From NCBI GenBank assembly GCA_003551985.1, contig PUOB01000424.1, forward strand, positions 1 through 6,207: a stretch of DNA of 6,207 bases, given 5' to 3'. This document shows, in pieces, positions 1 through 6,207 of this stretch; position 1 is the first letter of the stretch, and the number at the start of each line of letters is the position of its first letter. Source of the DNA: Desulfobacteraceae bacterium. Its GTDB lineage: Bacteria; Desulfobacterota; Desulfobacteria; Desulfobacterales; Desulfosalsimonadaceae. The notes beneath the pieces are model-generated. The model had not been told where the DNA came from. It did not search any database and saw only the letters and a program-made list of their open reading frames with translations. The translations under genes were made by a program, and so were the position numbers.

Positions 1-3000
1 AATGGTCAACTCCGACTTTTTGACCCGGAGGCTGGCAGCCTCCCTGCAGGCCGCATTCAAGGCGGATTCAATCAGGACGATCGGAAGGGTGGGCGAGGCT
101 GTATCGCCGGTCTTGGGGACATATATGTCGAACAGCAGGTGCTTTTGGATTTTTTCAAGCTGCAGGACCGGGATGTTGGGGACCATCAGCTGATCCCTTT
201 GGGCGACAATCTCGTCTATGGCATTGACTGCCTGCCAGAAGTTGTCCTGCTCACTGTAATTGATCCCTGGCAAGAGGCTGTCGGCCACCAGAAGGTTCAA
301 CACGGCATGGGCGGCGCCGGCTTGCTCGTTTTTATCCACGATGCGCTCTATATTGCGGGTCGGGTCGAACTCTTCCCGCACCAGCTCATGCAATTTCTGT
401 TTGGGCGCTGCAAGGTCATCTTCTTCCAGGGTTTTTTTCTCGTCAAGGACGATACCGGCAAGATCCGAATACCGCGTAATAAGCATTGTTTCGGAGTTTC
501 CCCGGTCATCGATGCAGGCGGCAGCAAACGCCACGACCGTGGCGCCAATGCCTGGCACCGATTCTTCCAGGCGGACAATGCACCCGGGCAGATCAAACCC
601 GTTAAACGTATCCACGATCTTGTCGAAAACCGGTTCTCCGTAGGATGCAAAATAAAGGGACGCATCGATCGCCGGATCCCCTTCTTCATAATATTGCTGG
701 TCGGCCGTTACGGCCACCTGTTCCGGAACACCCTGCAGTCCCCGGACTTTTATCAACGGCTTTCCGGCAGCCATTTCGGACCCGGCGGCATGCAGATATC
801 TCGACCTGGACAGGGCGTCCCAGATATTGTCAAGGGTTACGGGCGGGGGATTCTTGTCCTGCTTGTCCTGCAGGCGCAGATAAATCTCATAGAGCTGGTC
901 TGCCGGGACCTCCATGGTTTCGGTGCGCTCTTTCTGAAGGCGGATGCGTTCCTGGGCCCTTTTAAACAGAACATTCTCCTTTAGACTGCCCGCTGCCAGC
1001 TCCGCAAACTCCTCTTCATTCACGGGAAGCATGGAGATCTGCTGCGCGCCGACCACGTCCCCGGCCTGGGCCAGGCGCGTAAGCAGCCGGTCGTAAACGA
1101 TCTGTTCAGCAGAATCCACGTAACACAGATTCAGCACGTATATCCGGTCATGGGCCTGTCCAATGCGGTCGATCCGGCCGATGCGCTGCTCCACCTTCAT
1201 GGGGTTCCAGGGAAGGTCATAATTGATGATGAGGTTTGCGGTCTGAAGGTTAATGCCCTCCGCAGCCGCGTCCGTACAAACCAGGACATCAATTTCGCCC
1301 CGCAAAAACCGGTGTTTTATTTCGTCGCGTTCCACGCCGCGCAGCCTGTTGCCGGCAAAATCCAAATACTGGCCGCCCCTGCCGGAATAAGTGCCGAGCC
1401 GCATATCCGGGTGTACCTGGCGCAGCCGCCGGACAATATCCGACAAGGTGTCCCAGAACCTTGTAAAGATAACCGTCTGCTGGATTCTTCCGCCTGGAAG
1501 GCGTCTGTTCTGAAGGACGGAGAGCAGCTCCTTCATTTTCAGCGGCATTTCCGATAAATCCCCAAGTTGGGCAAGCATTTTGACCAGGCGGTTTTCCTCC
1601 CAGTCAAGATCCTCCGGGGTACGGTTTTTCAAAAAGGTCTCGATGACCTTTTCATCGATATCCTCGTCTTCCCCGTAGATGGTGTCGTGGGCTTCCGGGT
1701 CGGCATCGATGTCTTCTTCCGGCTGCATGTATCTCCGGGTCGCCACAACACGGTCTTTCCGACGCTTTAATGTCTCCTTTAACGAAAAAGTACTGGACGC
1801 CATTCTCAGCCGGAGAAAGCTGAGGTAAAAGCCGACGCTGGTTTTCCAGGCACTTCCCTGGCTGTGTGCCTCGATCTGCCGGGTCAGATCCCTGCAATAG
1901 GTCTCCAGTTCGTCGTAGGCGGTTTTTTCCAGGCCGGTCAATATAATGCGCGGTACGGGCAATATTTCGCGTTTTGCGAGGTTGGCGCCCAGGCGGCCGT
2001 TGTCGCGGTATATTTCAAGAAGGGATCGGGTGTGCCGCAGCATGACCCGTGACAAGGGGGCGGCGGCAAATATGAGGCGCTGTATGTGCTTGCGGTCATT
2101 GCCCCGGGGTGTGCGGCCCTGTTCAATCCACTGCCGGGCGGGCAGACGGATGCGGCCGTCAATGACGGCTTCCTGAAAAAACTGCCATAAAAATGGGTCA
2201 AAATCTTTCACGGAGGCCACGCTTTTTTGCAGAAAATCCCACTCGTGGGCCTCGAGGTGCTGATCCCGCACCAGCTTGCCCAGCGTGCTGTAGAGCGCCC
2301 AGGTCAGGGTCGGGTCCTGCTGGAAATGGGCAACCCGGCGCGTAAGATAAACCAGGTCAAACACCTCGATCCAATTGATCTGCATGGGCGTGGCGGTAGC
2401 CATCCACAGGCTTTTGGTCCTCGGGGTCAGCCCGTCGCGTATTGCGGTATACAACTGCCCGAACCGCGGCGCACTTCTTTCCCCGGGCCCGAACTCCTTT
2501 CTCCTGGCATAATGGGCCTCGTCCACAAGGGCAAGATCAAAGGGCTGGGCCTCCTCGATTTCCCCAATACGCTGTTTTCTGCTGAAAAGGCCGGTAGAGA
2601 CAATGCACATATCCGGATCATAGAGGCGGGATGCGGTTTTTGTTTCCTCAACCGGGAAAACATATTCGTGGCGCACGTTGGCGCCGCCCATGGCGCGGCC
2701 AAAGGGCAGAAAGAATTTGGCGGCCATTTCCCGCTGCCACTGGCGGGTAAGGCTTGCGGGCGGGGCGATCAGGATCCGCCGAACAAGGCCGGACAAATAC
2801 AACGATCGGATTGCCAGGCCGGCTTCAATGGTCTTGCCCAGGCCCACCTCGTCGCAAAGCATGTAATTATAAGGCCATGTCCGGATAAGCCGCCGGGCTA
2901 TGATTTCCTGGTGGGGCCAAGGCTTTACCGGTGCGGTCTCCATGCCCACATACCGGCCGCCGGGCAATCGGGGTCCCTCTTTTATAATCGCAAAGCGCAG

Positions 3001-3807
3001 TCGCTCGTCAGCAGATGGCGGCTCGATTGCGGGGGCACGGTCGGAAGACCCGTCGATTTCCTTTGGATGCCCGACCTCTGTTGCAATATGGACGAGTCTC
3101 CGGGTAACAGCCTCAGGCAGGGTTAGTACACGGATATGTGGGTTTTCATTTTTCCAGAGGGTTTCAAAGGAAGCTGCGGCATCATCGATGCGCTGCTGAT
3201 CCGAGCGCCCCCACCAAGTGGTATGCAGGTTAATGTTTTCGGCGTTGTGGACAAGCGCCCGGCGGGACTCATTTAACGAACCGGTGATATAAATCCGGTC
3301 GCCTGCGGCATCCGTGAATATGGCCCATTTTTCATGGACATACCCGTCTTCCCGGGATTCGTAGGGAAGCGGGTCACCGTTTCTTCCGTGAACCCGAAAG
3401 GCCACCCGGACCTCCAGACACCCGGCAGAAACCATCCATGCCAAAAGCAGGACCCCGTTGCGCACGTCCTCGGGCCAGGACCGCTCGTCCTCCAGTTCCC
3501 GGTTCAGCCTGGCGGCCATGCATTTCTCGTCGCCGTCAAGGATGGCTGCCACATCGTGGGGGTCCAGGTCCGCGCCCACGATCATCCGCATTTTGCCGGA
3601 TGTCTCGGCAAAGGCAGAAAACCCCTGGGAAGCCACCGCCAGCGACGATGACCGGAAATACCCGGCAACCCGGTCGTACGCGATGCTTTTTCGCAAAACG
3701 GGAATGTAAAATTCCTGCAGGATGTTCACCGATCGCCCGTCAGGCCCGGTGGAGGAGGTCTTGTAGGAGTAGCGCCACGATCTGTCTTGGAATAACGGTG
3801 GTTTCAG
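1..3807 (-). CDS. PLD-domain SNF2-type DEAH helicase, 3' end beyond window (defence-island type)
   Basis: Large superfamily 2 ATPase, expected to be cytoplasmic and to translocate on DNA. The frame is open from 3825 to the window edge (1269 codons from the proposed CTG) with no in-frame stop, and the C-terminus is missing. Residues about 27-51 (VNILQEFYIP, YDRVAGYF) begin a phospholipase-D-like domain with HEK at 158-160 and GSLNES at 176-181, a single HKD-type half. Then come a Q-like motif (PWPHQ), Walker A DEVGLGKT at 319-326, DEAH at 429-432 and ATATP at 470-474. The second RecA lobe has VIFTRF at 779-784, TDAAAEGINLQ at 845-855 and QRIGRIDRIGQ at 874-884. An acidic linker (about 697-719) separates the lobes. 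About 385 further residues (885-1269) have no motif I can name. The first conventional start (GTG, 3729) would remove the FQDRSWRYSYKTSS segment that I recall as conserved near the N-terminus of this family, so I prefer CTG at 3807. It resembles helicases found with DUF1156 methylases rather than DISARM DrmD. Confidence 0.9.
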   Translation of the reverse strand, partial: MKPPLFQDRSWRYSYKTSSTGPDGRSVNILQEFYIPVLRKSIAYDRVAGYFRSSSLAVASQGFSAFAETSGKMRMIVGADLDPHDVAAILDGDEKCMAARLNRELEDERSWPEDVRNGVLLLAWMVSAGCLEVRVAFRVHGRNGDPLPYESREDGYVHEKWAIFTDAAGDRIYITGSLNESRRALVHNAENINLHTTWWGRSDQQRIDDAAASFETLWKNENPHIRVLTLPEAVTRRLVHIATEVGHPKEIDGSSDRAPAIEPPSADERLRFAIIKEGPRLPGGRYVGMETAPVKPWPHQEIIARRLIRTWPYNYMLCDEVGLGKTIEAGLAIRSLYLSGLVRRILIAPPASLTRQWQREMAAKFFLPFGRAMGGANVRHEYVFPVEETKTASRLYDPDMCIVSTGLFSRKQRIGEIEEAQPFDLALVDEAHYARRKEFGPGERSAPRFGQLYTAIRDGLTPRTKSLWMATATPMQINWIEVFDLVYLTRRVAHFQQDPTLTWALYSTLGKLVRDQHLEAHEWDFLQKSVASVKDFDPFLWQFFQEAVIDGRIRLPARQWIEQGRTPRGNDRKHIQRLIFAAAPLSRVMLRHTRSLLEIYRDNGRLGANLAKREILPVPRIILTGLEKTAYDELETYCRDLTRQIEAHSQGSAWKTSVGFYLSFLRLRMASSTFSLKETLKRRKDRVVATRRYMQPEEDIDADPEAHDTIYGEDEDIDEKVIETFLKNRTPEDLDWEENRLVKMLAQLGDLSEMPLKMKELLSVLQNRRLPGGRIQQTVIFTRFWDTLSDIVRRLRQVHPDMRLGTYSGRGGQYLDFAGNRLRGVERDEIKHRFLRGEIDVLVCTDAAAEGINLQTANLIINYDLPWNPMKVEQRIGRIDRIGQAHDRIYVLNLCYVDSAEQIVYDRLLTRLAQAGDVVGAQQISMLPVNEEEFAELAAGSLKENVLFKRAQERIRLQKERTETMEVPADQLYEIYLRLQDKQDKNPPPVTLDNIWDALSRSRYLHAAGSEMAAGKPLIKVRGLQGVPEQVAVTADQQYYEEGDPAIDASLYFASYGEPVFDKIVDTFNGFDLPGCIVRLEESVPGIGATVVAFAAACIDDRGNSETMLITRYSDLAGIVLDEKKTLEEDDLAAPKQKLHELVREEFDPTRNIERIVDKNEQAGAAHAVLNLLVADSLLPGINYSEQDNFWQAVNAIDEIVAQRDQLMVPNIPVLQLEKIQKHLLFDIYVPKTGDTASPTLPIVLIESALNAACREAASLRVKKSELTI
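3804..3807 (-). promoter_or_regulatory. CTGA stop/start overlap coupling DUF2283 to helicase
   Basis: The last C of the DUF2283 GCC codon and its TGA stop form CTGA, in which the proposed helicase initiator CTG overlaps the stop. This is the ATGA-type termination-reinitiation junction with C in place of A. It implies that helicase translation depends on ribosomes finishing the DUF2283 gene. Confidence 0.55.
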
Positions 3808-4055
3808 GCTTCCGCCTCCAGGCTTTTATCATGTTTGGAAAGGATATTGAGCACCTTGGCCTGTGCGGATTCCAGCAACGAATCCCGGATAAAGACACTG
3901 GCGTTTAAAATTTCAATGCCGATCAATTCGCCTTTTTCATTAAGCTCAGCGGTAATGTCCGGGCTGAGCTCAATACTGTTGTACTCTTGTTCCTCCGATA
4001 TCAGCAGGTGGAGCACATCCTCTTTATTGAAATATGTCATTTTAGGTTTTTTCAT
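3804..4055 (-). CDS. DUF2283 family protein, candidate antitoxin-like partner
   Basis: Small soluble protein of 83 residues. After a short basic leader (MKKPK), the segment from TYFNKEDVLHLLI through GELIGIEILNAS matches the DUF2283 pattern: a beta strand with an aspartate before a hydrophobic run, then a polar loop, then the hallmark G-x-x-x-G-I-E-I-L-x-A-S. The C-terminal third (VFIRDSLLESAQAKVLNILSK) is predicted helical. DUF2283 proteins often sit beside DUF4258 proteins, as here, but their biochemical role is not established, so the antitoxin label is inference from gene order. I chose ATG at 4055 because GGGAGG ends exactly 7 bases upstream. A TTG at 4061 would add two residues and put the initiator inside that spacer. 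The start overlaps the upstream gene by 14 bases and the stop TGA shares CTGA with the helicase start. GC is about 40-45%, lower than the helicase. Confidence 0.85.
   Translation of the reverse strand: MKKPKMTYFNKEDVLHLLISEEQEYNSIELSPDITAELNEKGELIGIEILNASVFIRDSLLESAQAKVLNILSKHDKSLEAEA
3815..3819 (-). promoter_or_regulatory. Shine-Dalgarno GGAGG for the helicase CTG start
   Basis: GGAGG on the minus strand lies 7 bases before CTG at 3807-3805, inside the DUF2283 coding sequence. The spacing equals that of the two upstream small genes. The downstream GTG alternative at 3729 has only a weak GGGCGA-like match in front of it. This site is the main evidence for the CTG start. Confidence 0.6.
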
Positions 4056-4335
4056 ATTCAAACCTCCCGGTTTTAAGGCGAAACTTTACCTGCTGGCGGG
4101 TTGTCGCATGAACCGTGACAGGAACAATGGCATCACCGGCAATTTCATACGGTATCATCACAATACGGTCGTCATGCTTCCCAACAGCAATCATTCGATG
4201 GGTCGATACGTCAAAATACCGCTCAGAAGAGTACCGCAAAATCCCTTCGATTGTCGCAAAAGAAAACCCTCTTTTCTCTATACGATATATAACATAATCA
4301 TTCCAGGCAATTGAATATTTTTTGAAATCACTCAA
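4042..4335 (-). CDS. DUF4258-like small protein, candidate toxin-like partner
   Basis: Small protein of 97 residues with no signal peptide or membrane segment. The layout fits the DUF4258/BrnT-like alpha-beta fold: an N-terminal helix (YVIYRIEKRGFSFATIEGIL), an arginine-containing beta segment (SERYFDVSTHRMIAVGK), a hydrophobic strand pair (DDRIVMIPYE, AIVPVTVHA) and the basic tail TTRQQVKFRLKTGRF. Some families of this shape are RNase toxins, but I see no residue set that proves catalysis, so toxin activity is inference from fold and from the adjacent DUF2283 gene. The start is TTG at 4335, preceded by GAGAGGG with 7 bases of spacing and lying 22 bases after the methylase stop. No ATG or GTG in this frame gives the full conserved N-terminus. 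Toxin-like gene before antitoxin-like gene is the less common order, as in higBA and brnTA. GC is about 43%, below the C-terminal part of the methylase. Confidence 0.75.
   Translation of the reverse strand: MSDFKKYSIAWNDYVIYRIEKRGFSFATIEGILRYSSERYFDVSTHRMIAVGKHDDRIVMIPYEIAGDAIVPVTVHATTRQQVKFRLKTGRFEYEKT
4063..4068 (-). promoter_or_regulatory. Shine-Dalgarno GGGAGG for the DUF2283 gene
   Basis: GGGAGG on the minus strand sits inside the end of the DUF4258-like gene, 7 bases before ATG at 4055. It decides the ATG over the TTG six bases upstream, which would fall inside the spacer. Confidence 0.7.
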
Positions 4336-4342
4336 CCGGCAG

Positions 4343-4349
4343 CCCTCTC
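4343..4349 (-). promoter_or_regulatory. Shine-Dalgarno GAGAGGG for the DUF4258-like gene
   Basis: GAGAGGG on the minus strand lies in the 22-base gap after the methylase stop, 7 bases before TTG at 4335. It supports the weak TTG as the real start. No promoter-like -35/-10 pair or hairpin fits in so short a gap, so the small genes are probably read from the methylase transcript or from a promoter inside the methylase gene. Confidence 0.6.
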
Positions 4350-4357
4350 GGTATTTT

Positions 4358-6207
4358 TCACTTCAACCCAAAAATAATGGCCCGGGCTTCTTTTTTCAAT
4401 GATTCATCCGGGATTTCGGTGGCCCACACCTCTATAAGCGCCCGGACCATCTCCTGCTTACCATCGGCATGCCGGTCCAGGTACGCGCGGGCGACCGGGA
4501 TGTCGCCGTCCCGGAAGGCCATGATCAGTCCGCACAACAGGTCCCATTCGGTCTGGGGATATTCCATCCGCTTTGCGTGGCGCTCTTCCGGGCGTGCTAT
4601 TCTCAGCTTGGACCCCTTTCGCACAAGCGGTGCGTGGAAGCCCTGGTCCTCGGCATCCGACTTTTTGGCCCTTGCAGCAGACGTGCCCTGGGTGCCGTAT
4701 CCGATAAACCGATCGTTTGGCACATACCCCCCGGACTTGTTTTCAAGGGCGATATTGAGGCTGCGGGAAATGTTCAAGGCTTCATCATAGGGAAACTCTG
4801 CAAGGCGGAAGATGCCAAACAGGGTAACGGCCATGGCCGCTTCCGGGATCAGGTCGGCCACGTTTAAGCGGCCGCCGGTAATCCGCCGGATCTGGTTCTC
4901 GGAGACCACCCGGCTGGCCTCGTTCATGGCGCGGATGGGGCCGACCGCCTCGTCTCCGTCGACAACCGGCCATTGTTCGGAAAGCACCCGCAGCGCGCGG
5001 CCATAGGAGGCCACCATTTCATCGACCGGATTGAGCTTCAGGGACGCGAACGCCTCGAGCCCTTCGGCCACTGCTTTTTGAATCCGCTGCTGGACCCCGG
5101 TGCCGCCGAAGCCGGTCCAAAGGGCGGGTTCGGCGGATTGGGCGGTGCGCTTGCGGCAGGAGATAAAAATAGAGCTGATCGTTGCGGCCATTTCTTTATG
5201 ATGTATATCGACAGAAGATTCTGACTCAACCGGAAAAGCAGCTGTTATTATCCAGCCGCTTATAATAATCGATCTCGTGAGTGCCTCCCAGGCTTCCTGG
5301 CTTTTATGATTAAACATCATCGTCATTAACCCGTCAGGCTTAAGAACTCTATAAGATTCCTGGAAAATCTCACTCATCATTTTTTCATAAGTTTTTTTTG
5401 CCTTTTTGGCGTTTCCATCGCGGTCAGGATTTGCAACAGCTTCGTCATTTTTATTGGTAAGGCGTCGTGAAAAATATTCAGGATATAAATCCTTTAATGT
5501 CCGTTTCATCCACACATAAAAATAATCTGACAATTCAGCATATTGGACATTATTATAATATGGAGGATCGATACAGACCAAATCAACGGAACTGTCTTCC
5601 ACGGATTGTATATGTGCAGCCGTTGAATTTGTTATTGATATGTTTGGTTCTGAATGATGTTTGTAGGCCAGTTGTGCTAAATTTGATACAGCATCAACAA
5701 TTTGATCAATCCCCCATGCAAACCCGGAATTGGGTCCTGTAAGGATCATTTCACCAAAAGTCCATTTGAATGAATAATCATGCCGGGTAAATGTGTGGGC
5801 GATAACCCCCCGACTTGCGTGCCATAGAGTCTGCCTGCTGTTGTAATCAAGAACCTTGTCGATAGCAAACTGCAGATACGTTACCACAGCCTTGCCCTTA
5901 TCCTCACCCAACTCTGAAAGGATTTGCGGCTTCAGCCGTTTGAGCTCTTCGACCAGCGTTAGATGGCCCAAGAGCTGACGAGGGGTGAACATGTCGCACC
6001 AGCGAGTCATGCCATAGATGGCGGGGCGCATATCATTGCCTTGAGGGAATTTTTCAGTAGGGATAAGCCCATCGGCGTCCCAACGATCCCATTTTTCTTC
6101 CAGGCGCTTTTCCGCCTCGTGCAATGCGTCTATATCCTGCTTGTTGGGCGGGCGGAAGAACCGAACTTTTTCCGTCTTGATATCTCCTTTTTTGTCGCCA
6201 CTCTTAT
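4358..6207 (-). CDS. DUF1156-type DNA methyltransferase (COG1743), N-terminus beyond window
   Basis: S-adenosylmethionine-dependent amino-methyltransferase, probably N6-adenine, with 615 codons visible. The frame stays open to the right edge through KSGDKKGDIKTEKVRFFRPP, so a TTG at 6124 is only an internal codon. In the visible fragment, GMTRWCDMFTPRQLL (from about residue 65) is a family hallmark. Catalytic motif IV is DPPY at residues 213-216 (bases 5569-5558), followed by YNNVQYAELSDYFYVW. YRVLKPDGLMTMMFNHK and AATISSIFISCRK complete the Rossmann core at about residue 350. The rest is a family-specific C-terminal region of unknown role, probably target recognition or partner binding, ending at EARAIIFGLK. 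By family architecture the DUF1156 segment, the AdoMet-binding FxGxG motif and the zinc ribbon should lie upstream, outside the window. It is transcribed ahead of the small-gene pair and the helicase. The core is much more AT-rich than the C-terminal part (see the composition entry). Confidence 0.9.
   Translation of the reverse strand, partial: KSGDKKGDIKTEKVRFFRPPNKQDIDALHEAEKRLEEKWDRWDADGLIPTEKFPQGNDMRPAIYGMTRWCDMFTPRQLLGHLTLVEELKRLKPQILSELGEDKGKAVVTYLQFAIDKVLDYNSRQTLWHASRGVIAHTFTRHDYSFKWTFGEMILTGPNSGFAWGIDQIVDAVSNLAQLAYKHHSEPNISITNSTAAHIQSVEDSSVDLVCIDPPYYNNVQYAELSDYFYVWMKRTLKDLYPEYFSRRLTNKNDEAVANPDRDGNAKKAKKTYEKMMSEIFQESYRVLKPDGLMTMMFNHKSQEAWEALTRSIIISGWIITAAFPVESESSVDIHHKEMAATISSIFISCRKRTAQSAEPALWTGFGGTGVQQRIQKAVAEGLEAFASLKLNPVDEMVASYGRALRVLSEQWPVVDGDEAVGPIRAMNEASRVVSENQIRRITGGRLNVADLIPEAAMAVTLFGIFRLAEFPYDEALNISRSLNIALENKSGGYVPNDRFIGYGTQGTSAARAKKSDAEDQGFHAPLVRKGSKLRIARPEERHAKRMEYPQTEWDLLCGLIMAFRDGDIPVARAYLDRHADGKQEMVRALIEVWATEIPDESLKKEARAIIFGLK
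5161..5760. other. AT-rich block inside the methyltransferase gene
   Basis: Counting 60-base lines by hand, GC is 75% at 5101-5160 and 35% at 5161-5220. It then stays between 27% and 45% to 5760, recovering to 47-58% over 5761-6060. The block covers the catalytic core (DPPY through FISCRK) without breaking the reading frame. The sharp left edge coincides with the core/C-terminal domain junction, which suggests recombination between homologues of different GC. Conservation-driven codon composition could explain part of it. Confidence 0.6.

Noticed and set aside
139..984. A 281-codon open frame on the plus strand, and a similar 299-codon one at 2227-3126
   Set aside because: Both lie exactly antisense, in codon register with the helicase gene, which carries full conserved motifs. 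They stay open because the helicase uses almost no TTA, CTA or TCA codons on its complement. Their translations show no domain pattern.
348..2702. Short minus-strand open frames at 348-689, 1652-1897, 1938-2201 and 2427-2702
   Set aside because: They are in other frames inside the helicase coding sequence and have no ribosome binding site or recognisable protein pattern.
3749..3840. ATG at 3832 on the minus strand as a helicase start with a later frameshift
   Set aside because: That frame runs only about 30 codons to a TGA, and I see no slippery sequence before it. The CTG start needs no frameshift.
4338..4368. Imperfect direct repeat of GGTTGAAGTGA / GGTTGAGTGA at the methylase/DUF4258 junction, considered as an insertion duplication
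   Set aside because: Both copies are on the same side of the small-gene pair, not flanking it, and the match is short enough to be chance.
6122..6124. TTG at 6124 as the methylase start
   Set aside because: The frame continues open to the window edge, and the DUF1156 region and AdoMet-binding motif expected for the family would be missing from a protein starting here.
1..6207. CRISPR arrays, tRNA or rRNA genes, insertion-sequence ends and rho-independent terminators
   Set aside because: I saw no regularly spaced repeats, tRNA cloverleaf features, transposase motifs or GC hairpin followed by a T run outside coding sequence.

Overview
The window is almost entirely coding, and every gene I can support reads right to left on the minus strand, with no gap longer than about 25 bases. 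In transcription order it holds the C-terminal two thirds of a DUF1156-type DNA methyltransferase (its start lies beyond the right edge), a small DUF4258-like protein, a small DUF2283 protein, and a very large SNF2-type helicase with an N-terminal phospholipase-D-like domain (its end lies beyond the left edge). Spacings of 22 bases, a 14-base overlap and a 4-base overlap make this one operon. No promoter or terminator lies inside the window.

The helicase and methyltransferase together look like part of a chromosomal phage-defence island. DUF1156 methylases (COG1743) and PLD-SNF2 helicases of this type recur together with a DUF499-type ATPase in islands that, as I recall, have been called helicase-methylase-ATPase (Hma) systems and are loosely related in logic to DISARM. 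No ATPase gene is in view, so system membership is inference. The methylase would mark host DNA or act on invading DNA. The helicase would translocate on DNA and may cut it through its PLD domain.

The novel-looking part is the two-gene cassette wedged between methylase and helicase. It has the layout of a toxin-antitoxin pair, is lower in GC than the genes on either side, and is joined to the helicase by a CTGA stop/start overlap. The helicase frame has no ATG, GTG or TTG upstream of its conserved N-terminus, so a CTG start codon with a well-spaced Shine-Dalgarno is the best reading. The methylase gene is also a base-composition mosaic: its catalytic core is about 35-40% GC and its C-terminal part about 65-75%.

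The organism is a bacterium with moderately high GC and standard GGAGG-type ribosome binding sites. Codon use and protein style would suit a Desulfobacterota-like proteobacterium, but that is only an impression.
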